Shown here in pieces: positions 11,206-21,455 of a stretch of 64,000 bases of DNA. The notes beneath the pieces were generated by a model. It saw only the letters and a list, made by a program, of their open reading frames with translations, was not told the origin of the DNA and ran no database searches. Source of the stretch: Flaccisagitta enflata (lineage: Eukaryota > Chaetognatha > Sagittoidea > Aphragmophora); NCBI GenBank assembly GCA_965153355.1, contig OZ231126.1, positions 9,114,001 to 9,178,000 of the forward strand. The letters run 5' to 3'. A program made the translations under genes and the position numbers. Within the stretch, counting starts at the first letter, position 1, and each line of letters opens with the position of its first letter.

Positions 11206-14200
11206 ATGGCCTCGACGCCATCGTCGACGGCGGCCGTGGCTGAGGAAGCGGCTGTCGGCGCCGCGTCCAAGCCAACTCCAACGCCGCGTCAGCGCGCCAA
11301 TCCCTCGCCCACCAACGTCGTCGGAGAAACCGACCAACGGCCCGCCAACTTGCCAGATTCCGAACCACGACAGCAACAACGTCTGCCTCAGCAACCGCCT
11401 CAGCAACCAAAACAGCAGCAGCAGCAGCAGCGTCCTGCCGCGAAAACGCGAACTTTACGACTGCGTGATCACGTTGGTTTCGACAGTCTTCCCGATCAAA
11501 TCGTCAGCAAAGCCATTTCTCAAGGATTCGCCTTCAATATTCTGTGCATCGGCGAGACCGGTTAGTCATTTCTCACATGAGGAAAATCCCATTCTCACTT
11601 AAGACAGTGGTCACTCCGATCAAGACCAAATATCAGCCCACGGAGGGCGAAGTTGATCTCACCAAGGGCAACTTAGGTCATCTCATCAAGGGCAAAGTAC
11701 ATCTCATCAAGGGCAAAGTACATCTCATCAAGGGCAAAGGTCATCTCACCAAGGGCAAAGGTCATCTCACCAAGGGCAAAGGTCATCTCACCAAGGGCAA
11801 AGGTCATCTCACCAAGGGCAAAGGTCATCTCACCAAGGGCAAAGGTCATCTCACCAAGGGCAAAGGTCATCTCACCAAGGGCAAAGGTCATCTCACCAAG
11901 GGCGAAGGTCATCTCAACAAGGGCAAATGTCATCTCAACAAGGGCAAATGTCATCTCATCAAGGGCAAATGGCATCTCATCAAGGGCAAATGTCATCTCA
12001 TCAAGGGCAAAGGTCATCTCATCAAGGGCAAAGGTCATCTCATCAAGGGCAAAGGTCATCTCATCAAGGGCAAAGGTCATCTCATCAAGGGCAAAGGTCA
12101 TCTCATCAAGGGCAAAGGTCATCTCATCAGGGGCAAAGGTCATCTCATCAAGGGCGAAGGTCATCTCATCAAGGGCAAAGGTCATCTCATCAAGGGCGAA
12201 TAACATTCTCATCATGAGCAATCATCATTCTCACCAAGGGCAAAGGTCACCTCACCAAGGGCAAAGGTCACCTCACCAAGGGCATAGCTTATTCTAACAT
12301 AGAACATAGGTCATACTCACAAAGGGCAAAGGTGATTTTCCTCCTCTTCCCCCTATTTCCCCTTCCTCCTCCTCCCCCCCTTCAACTCTCCACAGGCATC
12401 GGCAAGTCGACTTTGATGGAAACTCTATTCAACTCGTCATTCGGCGCATCTCCGGGTGATCACGACGCTGCCGGAGTACGTCTTCAGTCGTCGACGCATC
12501 GATTGAAGGAATCCAACGTGGATCTCAAGTTGACCGTCGTCGACTCGGTCGGTTTTGGGGATCAAGTCAACAAAGACGAGTCCTGGGCTCCCATCATCGA
12601 CTACATCGATGCCAAGTTCGAGGATTACTTGCAGGTTAGATGAAATGTCATGATGCGGGGGGAGTGGTCAAACGAGTATGAACGCCGTTGTGAGAAATTC
12701 TGTTGTGAATTGGATGATTTGTTGAGACGGATATGGACCACCAACGTTTGTCGACCTCTTTGACGAGCAAAACTAAATGACGCGCGCAAGCACTCTTCAG
12801 AGTCTCATCGCACATGGAGGTGCTTTTCGCGGACTGAATTTTAAATCGAAACTGAATGAATGAATGAATGAATGATTGATTGATTAATTGATTGAATGAA
12901 TGATTGATTGAATGAATGAATGATTGATTGATTAATTGAATGATTGATTGAATGATTGATTGAATGATTGATTGAATGATTGATTGAATGAATGATTGAT
13001 TGAATGAATGAATGATTGAGGTATGAATGAATGATTGATTGAAGGAACGAATGATTGAATAAATGATTGAATAAATGATTGAATAAATGATTGAATGAAT
13101 GATTGAATGAATGATTGAATGAATGAATGATTGATTGAATGAATGATTGATTGAATGAATGATTGAATGAATAAATGAATGATTGAATGAATAAATGAAT
13201 GATTGAATGAATGAATGATTGAATGAATGAATGAATGATTGAATGAATGAATGATTGAATGAATGATTGAATGAACATTAATGATTGTAATTGTAACGCA
13301 GGAAGAGCTGAAGATTCAGCGAAACCTGGTCGGGTTTGACGACTCTCGAATCCACGCTTGCCTTTACTTCATCTCACCAACGGGCCATTCCTTGCGAAGT
13401 CTCGACTTGCTGACGATGAAGCATCTCGACTCTCGCGTCAACGTCATTCCCGTCATCGGCAAAGCGGACATCATCGCCAAACAAGAGTTGAAGGCCTTTA
13501 AATCTAGGATCAAAGCCGAACTACTCAACAACGGCATCAAAGTCTATCAATTCCCCACCGGTAAGGAAGAAAACGATAAATTGTAACCTTTTTGAAACCT
13601 TTTTGAAAGAGCTATACTTATTACAAATATTACAAGTATTTTAATGTATGATTGCGCCGATGGTCGACTTGTTTTCGCCATTTGGCATGCTTACAGAATA
13701 CAGATATGTCTAGATCTCTCAAAACTTAATCTAACATCGTTTTTATTGATTGGCCATCGCATCATTTCTTTTGATGTTTGACAGACGACGAAGCTGTGGC
13801 GGCGTCCAATTCCAAGATGAACTCGGAAATTCCATTCGCCGTCATTGGCTCCAATGAAACCCTCGTCGTCAACAACAAAAAGGTGAATTGAGTGAATGGC
13901 TGAAAATTGGATGAATGGATGAATGAATGAATGAATGAATGGAACCCTCGACAATAACATAGAGGTGGATGAATGAATGAATGAATGAATGAATGAATGC
14001 TTGAATGGATCATTGAATGAATGGATGCCTGGTTTGATGAATGAAATCCACGTCATCGATGCCGATCGCGTGTCTCAAAATTTTTTCAATTTCCGATTGC
14101 TTTGTAGGTGAAAGTTCGTCAGTATCCGTGGGGAACGATTCAGATCGAGAACGAGGATCACTGCGACTTCGTGAAATTGCGCGAGATGTTAGTCAGGACC

Positions 14201-14425
14201 AACATGGAGGATTTAAGAGAGAAGACGCACGATCTGCATTACGAGACGTACAGGTAAATGTATTCGGTTTGTGATGGAATGTTTGTTTGGCTGCTGATGA
14301 TGGTGATGGTGATTATGAAGGTGTTATGTTGATGGTGACGATGATGATGATGATGATAATGATGATGATAATACTGATAATGATGATGATGAAGGTGATG
14401 AAGAAGGTGATGATGAAGGTGATGG

Positions 14426-14477
<52 letters not shown>

Positions 14478-16900
14478 GGTGAGGATGATGATGATGTTGA
14501 TGATGAAGGTGAGGATGTTGATGATGATGATGATGATGACGATGATGATGAAAGTGAAGAAGATGATGGTAATGATGATGATGATGAAAGTGAAGAAGAT
14601 GATGGTGATTGAGGTGATGACAACAATGAGGGTGACGATATTTTGCCTATCTTATACTTTGTACTTCGTATGTGATCAGACGGCGTCGATTGTTGGCCAT
14701 GGGTTTGGGAGACGAAAGCAAAGACGAAGACGGGAACCCGAATTTGTGCCAAACGGTGGAGAAGAAACGAGCAGAACATCTCCATCATCTCCAAGCCAAA
14801 GAAGATGAGATGAGACAACTATTTGTCCAAAGGTAATCAACTAGAATCGTAGGCCTATAAAAGACGAAAGTATTAGACAAAGTTGTCAGATGAATCTTTC
14901 ATCCGTTCAAAGCCATTGTCAATGGGTAATGATTTAACTTCTATTCCTCTTCCTCCTCTTTTGGGCAGCGGCCCCGGAGGGGCCGATGACCTATGATTCC
15001 ACATAGGGCAATTTTCTCCGGTGTCCGTCCGTCCGTCCGTCCGTCCCCCCCTCCCCCAAGCCTCAAATAAAGCCTCTCAGACCCCAAATCAGGCCTTTTC
15101 AACTCCAAATCAGACCTTTCTGACCCCAAATCAGGCTTCTCAGACCTCAAATCAGGCCTCCCAGAACCCAAATCAGACCTCCCAGACCCCAGATCAAGCT
15201 TCTCAGACCCCAAATTAGGCCTCTCAGATCCAAATCAGGCCCCAGACCCCATGTCAGGCTTTTCAGATCCCAAATTAGACCCCTCAGACCCAAATAAGGC
15301 CTTTCAGATCCCAAATCTAGCCTCTCAGACCCCAAACCTCGCCTCTTACACCCTAAATCAGACCTTTCAGAGCCAAAATCAGGCCTCTCAGCCCTCCAAA
15401 CCAGCCTCTCAAACCGGAGAAAATTGTCCTATGTGGAATCATAGGTCATCGGCCCCTCCGGGGCCGCTGCCCCTCTCACAATCTCATTCCCACATACACT
15501 AACTTAGGGGCATCGGGTACCGCTGACCATGTAACGCTTTTGCGACTATTTTCCTGTACATCCTCTCTCTCCTCCTCTTCCTCCTCTTCCCCTACCCCCT
15601 CCTTACCCTTCCACCTCCTTTTTCTCTTCCTCCTCCTTTGCCTTTCTTTCTCTTCCTTCTTTTCCTCTTCCTGTTTCTCCTCCACCCCCCTCCTTATCTC
15701 GTCCCTTTGACAGAGTGAAATCGAAAGAAGCCGAGCTGAAAGAATCTGAGAAGGAATTACACGTCAAGTTTGAAAAGTTAAAACGAGTTCACGCCGAGGA
15801 AAAGAAGAATTTGGAGGAGAGAAAACGAATGTTCGAGGAAGAGGTGAGGTTACACATTGCCGTACGACCATCAATGACTCATGAATTATCAGATAGTAGT
15901 ATTTAACATTTCATCAGTTAAGGCTTAAGTAGGCCTCGGCGGCGTCATTGATATGCGCGAATCCTTTTAGGCGCTGCATAAACGTTTGGAGAGACGCACC
16001 AGACAGATAGCCAACGAGATGGGCTGCCGTTATCCGGCAAGTTGTTCCTGCCCAGTTGGATGCTCCTGTACCGCTAGCTGTTTCTGTTCCAGTTGCTTTG
16101 GCCCGAAAGTCCTCGCCAAAGACAAAAAGAGCCGAAAAGATTGCTTTGTTAGGCTAGCTTTACCAGGAAAACTGTTAGCTTTCATTATCTCCTTCCCTCT
16201 CGCTGCGGTCATGGCTTACTCAACGTGGTTTTACTTCATGGTTTGGATGGCCTCCGCTCTGTTATAAATCTTTTAAAAAACTTGTGGCATGAAAGCCATA
16301 ATCTGTATTTTGGGGAGGGGGGTTACAAGCGTCATTAGTCAATTTGTATTATTACTAGGTTGTTGGAATACTTAGGGCTAAGCCGGATAATTATCTTATA
16401 TCTGCGTCAGTGTTTTTAACAATAACCGCGGTAAAAACGTCCAAAACGTAACGTTTTCGGCCTGTACATTGTGGTAGCTTAAAATACAACGTCATCATTT
16501 CTTTCTGCCTTCATAACAGTTTCAAAAATATTGATTGAATCGTTCTCATTGTTCCACTGTTCTATTCCCATCAAATTGCCGAAAAGCCAACTTGTTAACC
16601 GCACATGTTCACAATGAACTCATGTTCTCTTTCTCTTTTATTCTCTCGTTCGTATCTCAGTATCAAACCTTTCAGCAGCGCCGTGACGTTGATCGGGCTT
16701 CCGCTCTGCTGCGCAGTCAACAAGGCGGCGTCGGCGCCACTTTGGAGCCTCACATGGCATCCAACGCCAGTCTGGCGGGCGGCGGCGGCGTCCACGCTTC
16801 GGCTTCTTCGCTCTCCGTCGGAAAAACATTCTCTTCCACTCTCAAAAGATTCACTTCCAACAAAAACGTGGAAAAGTCTTCGCCGGAAATGCATCATTGA
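11206..16900 (+). CDS. septin, SEPT6/8/11 group
   Basis: GTP-binding cytoskeletal filament subunit. Exons: 11206-11560, 12396-12634, 13302-13560, 13785-13882, 14108-14253, 14680-14832, 15714-15843 and 16661-16900 (stop). The sum is 1620 nt, 539 residues, with all phases consistent. The start ATCATGG follows a CCACC-rich leader. The N-terminal 80 residues are Pro/Gln-rich and are longer than in vertebrate SEPT6. Then come [10 protein letters not shown], the G1 P-loop GETGIGKST split by intron 1, G3 DSVGFGDQ, G4 GKAD, the septin unique element ([34 protein letters not shown]) and a coiled coil (about 390-470). The match is to the SEPT6 group ([29 protein letters not shown]). An alternative last exon lies at 15971-16267. 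Its introns carry four simple tandem arrays and a foldback element. Confidence 0.95.
11650..12330 (+). repeat. 21-bp minisatellite in the septin P-loop intron
   Basis: About 29 copies of CATCTCACCAAGGGCAAAGGT. Early copies carry CATCTCACC, later ones CATCTCATC, with degenerate units to about 12330. Because 21 is a multiple of three, all frames stay open and give long spurious ORFs on both strands. The intron splits GETG|IGKST, so the array lies between the two halves of the nucleotide-binding loop. Confidence 0.97.
12855..13275 (+). repeat. TGAA/TGATTGAT tetranucleotide array, septin intron 2
   Basis: About 420 bases of mixed GAAT and GATT tetranucleotide steps, ending about 25 bases before the acceptor of the exon at 13302. 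Confidence 0.95.
13883..14040 (+). repeat. (GAAT)n arrays, septin intron 4
   Basis: Two GAAT tracts (about 13912-13942 and 13968-14001) beginning close to the donor at 13883. Same tetranucleotide as in intron 2, suggesting sequence exchange or a shared mutational bias. Confidence 0.9.
14291..14630 (+). repeat. (GAT)n trinucleotide array, septin intron 5
   Basis: Impure GAT/GGT/GAA triplet array. The open frames give Met- or Ser-rich junk on the two strands. Confidence 0.95.
14963..15472. mobile_element. foldback element with 60-bp inverted ends and minisatellite core
   Basis: The left arm (14963-15021, GGGCAGCGGCCCCGGAGGGG...CCGGT) is matched by the right arm (15413-15472) in inverted orientation with about one mismatch. 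The interior holds a (GTCC)n tract (15022-15045) and an array of a 16-24 bp unit resembling TCAGACCCCAAATCAGGCCT (about 15058-15405). No ORF of its own. It lies in septin intron 6. The near-identity of the arms suggests a recent insertion. Confidence 0.9.
15971..16267 (+). CDS. alternative septin last exon: Cys-rich, hydrophobic tail
   Basis: A second possible terminal exon, starting after CCTTTTAG in phase 0 with the same donor (15843) used by the canonical last exon. It continues the coiled coil for about 18 residues ([18 protein letters not shown]). A segment with nine cysteines follows ([13 protein letters not shown], then [11 protein letters not shown]), then a basic stretch (KDKKSRKDC), and a hydrophobic C-terminus ([16 protein letters not shown]...) of about 30 residues before TAA. 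Spliced this way the protein has 558 residues. No internal donor is obvious, so it would end the transcript. It could produce a palmitoylated or membrane-inserted septin isoform. No clear AATAAA follows within 100 bases, and a chance ORF cannot be excluded, although the correct acceptor phase and composition argue against it. Confidence 0.6.
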   Translation, partial: ALHKRLERRTRQIANEMGCRYPASCSCPVGCSCTASCFCSSCFGPKVLAKDKKSRKDCFVRLALPGKLLAFIISFPLAAVMAYSTWFYFMVWMASALL

Positions 16901-17031
16901 CACACCGGAAGTGCATCTTGGAAACTGCTGTCGATTCTAAAACGATTCTCAAACTTCTGTCCCGAGACGCGTCTGCCTTCGATTCTCGCGGAATTTTTTA
17001 CCCAAGTGGGTCGTGGATATGCAGTAGATCT

Positions 17032-17545
17032 CGTCTAGACTTGAGATAACGGGGGCAAGCATTGTGGAAAAACAAATGAAGCGAAGGGGCTGATATTTGG
17101 AATAAAAATTAATAAAAAAATGATTTATTCCCTATGATGCTCGGTTGCCATGACAACATATTTCCATGTATTCTCGTTAAAATATCAATATTTTGAGAGA
17201 TTTTTTTAGGGAACATTGCTTAAAATCAAATTTGCGACAACTTTCCCACAATATCGTTCGTGTTACAACCCCTCGCAAGTGTAGAAACCGCTAAATGAGC
17301 GACATTCTTACACAACGTACTTTGGGAAAGTTATAGCAAGTTTTATTTAAAGCAATGTTCATTCAAAATATTTCTCAAAATGTTGATATTTTAGCATAAA
17401 TACATGGAAATGCATTTCCATGGCAACCAACATGAGCAATAAAGTATCGTTTTATTAGTCTTTATCCCAAATATGAATTCCCTGGTTTCATTAGTTTTCT
17501 TACAATGCTTGTCTCCGTTATCTCAAGTCTAGACGAAATCTACTG
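17032..17545. mobile_element. palindromic MITE (CAGTAGATNTCGTCTAGAC ends)
   Basis: The left end CAGTAGATCTCGTCTAGACTTGAGATAACGG is the inverted copy of the right end near 17500-17545. The complementarity continues inward over most of the 514 bp (for example TCCATGTATT / AATACATGGA and AAACATTGC-type blocks), so the whole element can fold back. A second member lies at 30849-31106. No coding capacity. Confidence 0.85.
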
Positions 17546-18020
17546 TATATAAACGTTAGGTCCACAGTTGTTGCCATGATCTGCAGATGACTTAGATTTC
17601 GAGATCGATCAGTTCTTGCCGTCTCTTACGTCGATAAAAATGAACACGACGTCAATGGACAAAAGAGACTCAATGAATTGATTGTGATGACATTTCCCAT
17701 TTAAGTAAAAGGAGATAATCTTTTTGCTCGCCATATTAAACCAAAGTCAGACCATATCCAGTTCTGTTCCCGGTCTGTTTCTATTGTGATCCAGCCTGGA
17801 TTCAATTTCGATTTAATTTGGATCCAGTCGTGATCCAGTTTGGATCCAGTTTGGAGCCACTTTTGATCCAACCAGTTGAAAAATGTCATTCAATTTAATA
17901 CATCGGTCAGCTGGTGGTCGCCTCATTTGTCTCATGTAAAAAATGAGACATTCAGCGAAATCCTCAAACGCATTCTCATACGGTCCTTTTTAAAACTTCT
18001 TCCAAAAATGTCAGGAGTGA

Positions 18021-18141
18021 TTTTTAGGTGCGACAAAGCACCTCTATAACTGGCTGTGTCTGTTGGTCGGTCGGTTGGTTGATAACGCATTCGTTCGACG
18101 ATCCACACGTCGCACCTTATTGGCCTACTTGGCCTTGTTTT
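18021..18141 (-). mobile_element. HINE-like short element, divergent stem variant
   Basis: Read on the minus strand it starts ACAAGGCC, has internal arm AGGTGCGAC, a GACC repeat, and ends with a hairpin AGGTGC-TTTGTC-GCACCT followed by AAAAA. The layout is the same as the main family, but the stem sequence is entirely different, and again matches between internal arm and hairpin. Confidence 0.7.
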
Positions 18142-19611
18142 TTGGTGTACCTATTTTTTCTTCCCCTAGACTGTATATTTTGATTGCCGGCATCTTACGA
18201 TGATATTCTCGGGACATCACGCTAAAACATGCCTAATTAGATGCAGGTTGTCAAAGCTGAGCGTTAAAATGAATTTATCGCTTTTTGTACTTTTTGATGC
18301 AATCACCATAGAAGAGGCTAGGATACATATACGGTCCGATCGCAATTCCACCAATAATTCATTTTCCTTTCCCTCTTCCACCTTTTCTGATCGTCATTTC
18401 GTAATCACATGATCACACACCTCCATTACCCCGAAACCCGCTCATTCGTTTCCATCCACTTATATTTCGTCTACATCATTTTCGTCATTTTGTCGATGGT
18501 TTTTAAAATGTCAACTGACAAGATTGATCTCGCTTCATATTCCACCTATTGTTGAGTTCTGGGGAACGCGATATATGTTACTGATTTTTTGGGACAGCAT
18601 GTTATGATATGTTATGATATGATACGATATAGTATGATGATATATTCAAAGAATTTTGTCGATGAACAACTTGTATTTTGTTAGGGGGAGCTTGGTTGGA
18701 ATTACCCCACCCTATATTTACTTATAATCTCGCAGAACTTTATATTACTGTTGTCTCAAGGATTCTGAAAGGTGTTTTTTAGTCTTTAACACTCAACAAA
18801 TCCATCCAGCTTTTTGGGTTTATATTCTGTCTCTCATTGCTCATTTGAATCTCTTGATCTGTCATTTTTGTTTTTGTTTTTACGCCTTTGATTCAACTCG
18901 ACATTTTTAAAGCTTTTTATGAGCGATGTGGGTCGTTGTCGCTGTTGGTTTGTTGCTGTTTTGATCTTTTTCTGGAATAATTTGGAAAAAAGTCGAAGAA
19001 TACCCTCGGTTTTTGAGACCTGCGGAGGAATTTGGATTTCTATCTTTCTCATGGGTCTTTTGGGGAAGTTGATCATTTTTTGGGTTCAAATCATGCTACG
19101 CATGAAATTAACAGCTGAAAAAAAGCTAATTCTCCTTTTTCAGGTGACGCCAAGCAGAATTCTGTCCTATCGATAGTTTTAGAGTTATAATTTTTAAAAA
19201 TTTTTTTTTATTTTCTCGCATTTTTTCTTTTTTTCCCAGTGATCAATATTTTTCATTCATCTTAATTTTAGGCCTTATGTAACAATGAATTAAGTCAAAA
19301 TGACACTAGCTTTCAAATCACTCATGCTCTGTCTGTCTGTCTATTTTTTTTTGTCTGTCTGTATTTCTCCCAGTATTTACGACTTTTTGTCCGCGACGGA
19401 ATACCATTCCGACGCGGACTATAATTCGAGGCGGGTGGGTGTCGTCGTCGTCGTCGTAGTCGTTGTCGTCCACACTTTTAAAAATGGGCTAACTTTTGAA
19501 CGCCTTGACCGATTTGCTTCATATTTGGAGGGAAGTTGTATTAGGGTAAGCCGCTTTGCAGCCTATGCGTATGTTATGATCCGACCCACCCAACCGGCCC
19601 AACCAGCCTAC

Positions 19612-20395
19612 CAGCCTAAAAGTGAAAAACGTACATAACTTCGGCATTTTTCAACTGATTTGGTTAAAATTTGGTATGTAGTCCCTAAATGGAAGAACTC
19701 AACATATGTATTTGAATTGTAAAGATTTTAGCATGCTAACCGGCCAAACCGGCCTACCAACCAACCAGCCTACCAGCCTAAAAGTGAAAAACGTGCATAA
19801 CTTTGGCATTTTTCAACCGATTTGGTTAAAACTTGGTATGTAGTCTCTAAATGGAAGGACTCAACATATGTATTTGATTTGTAAAGATTTTAGCATGCTA
19901 ACCGGCCAAACCGGCCTACCACCCAACCAGCCTACCAGCCTAAAAGAGAAAAACGTGCATAACTTTGGCATTTTTCAACCAATTTGGTTAAAACTTGGTA
20001 TGTAGTCTCTAAATGGAAGGACTCAACATATGTATTTGATTTGTAAAGATTTTAGCATGCTAAACGGCCAAACCGGCCTACCACCCAACTAGCCTACCAG
20101 CCTAAAAGTGAAAAACGTGCATAACTTTGGCATTTTTCTACCGATTTGGTTAAAATTTGGTATGTAGTCCCTAAATGGAAGAACTCAACATATGTATTTG
20201 AATTGTAAAGATTTTAGCATGCTAACCGGCCAAACCGGCCTACTACCCAACCAGCCTAAAAGTGAGAAACGTGCATAACTTTGGCATTTTTTAACCAATT
20301 TGGTTAGGACTTGGTATGTAGTCTTTAAATGGAAGGACTCAACATATGTATTTGATTTGTAAAGATTATAGCATGCTAACTGGCCAAACCAACCA
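19612..20395 (+). repeat. about 160-bp tandem repeat, five copies
   Basis: Units begin AGCCTAAAAGTGAAAAACGT near 19612, 19777, 19937, 20099 and 20252. They include TTTGGCATTTTTCAACC, TTGGTATGTAGT and AACATATGTATTTG. A related half-unit lies at about 19470-19560. The unit length fits satellite DNA or the tandem core of a larger element. Confidence 0.9.
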
Positions 20396-20400
20396 AACAG

Positions 20401-20525
20401 CCGTTTGACAATGCCGTTTGACAACGCCGTTTGACAACGCCGTTTGACAACGCCGTTTGACAACGCCGTTTGACAAGGCCGTTTGACAAGGCCGTTTGAC
20501 AACGCCGTTTGACAACGCCGTTTGA
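20401..20525 (+). repeat. 13-bp minisatellite (GCCGTTTGACAAC)
   Basis: About ten direct copies of GCCGTTTGACAAC or GCCGTTTGACAAG immediately after the 160-bp array. Each copy contains CCGTTTGAC. Confidence 0.95.
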
Positions 20526-21455
20526 CCCCAGTCGCGGACCCATACTCTTTCAAGATTTTTTCCTACGGCGATTAGCCAGCTTTATTGGTAGATTTTTCCT
20601 CCGGGATTTCTCATTCTTTCTTGACGTTTCTTGGAAGTTTCCAAGATTTTAGCGAAAGCATTCTCTGAATTGAAGAATACATAATCCATAACGCGACACG
20701 ACCTTTCTCGCTCGAGCTTCGGTCAGTTTATACTCATTTTTGCCTTAGTTGTAGTTTTAAAACCAAAAACTTTTATTTATTTACTAATGATTCACCAAAA
20801 ATACTGTCGAAAGTTTCCTTATTCAAATATGATAACGGGACTTCGTAGCTGGGGGCAAAGGTCATTTCAATACAAGAATAATCTTTCTGAGCTGGGTTCC
20901 TAGGTAAACAATAAGGTATGGAAACGTTTGAAAGTTTCTGGAAAGTTTTTGAAAGTTATATATTTTATTGACTAAATCCACATGATATTATCGCTTCGAT
21001 TCGAATTTAACGTGTTTTGTTTCAAATAGTTGGTATAATTGGGCAGACTTCTTTTGAATTCGTAACTCTGTCTTTTCTCAGTGATGTCATGATGCGGTTC
21101 TCAAGCAATAATAACTCGAATCTGTCTCATAACCGTAACACCGACGTAACTGCCGACACCTGCCACAGTGCCGCACTGACAATTCAATAAACTGAAACGA
21201 CCCCCGGGGCCCATTATTCTGAATTCAATAGACTGAAACGACCTCCGGGAGCCATAACGACTGACATTGCGGCTGCAAAACTCAGCATGCTCTAGATCTA
21301 CGCTCGGATTTGTAAATTGTGATGAGTCTCAATTCTGTAACCCGTAAGAAACAAAAGTAAAAAAGTAAAAAAATCTTTTTCCTCGACCTCAAAGTCAATT
21401 TGTTGTACTTCATTCTGCGGTCAAGGGACATTTAAAAATGTATTTTGGATAAGAA

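Larger units (their letters stand above)
16901..21455. other. septin to delta-catenin intergenic region, repeat-rich
   Basis: Contains the palindromic element 17032-17545, a HINE variant at 18021-18141, the 160-bp array (19612-20395) and the 13-bp array (20401-20525). The rest (18150-19400, 20540-21450) is AT-rich, with no exon that I can support. The delta-catenin promoter probably lies in 20600-21455. Confidence 0.5.

Noticed and set aside
11544-12221. Long ORFs on both strands with HLTKGKG- and EMTFALD-type repeats
   Set aside because: They are a 21-bp intronic minisatellite read in an always-open frame, lying between two well-supported septin exons.
12841-14013. Minus-strand ORFs rich in SFIHSFNQ
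   Set aside because: Translation of GAAT/GATT tetranucleotide arrays in septin introns.
14287-14818. Met-rich and Ser-rich ORFs
   Set aside because: GAT triplet array in septin intron 5. The real exon in this span is 14680-14832.
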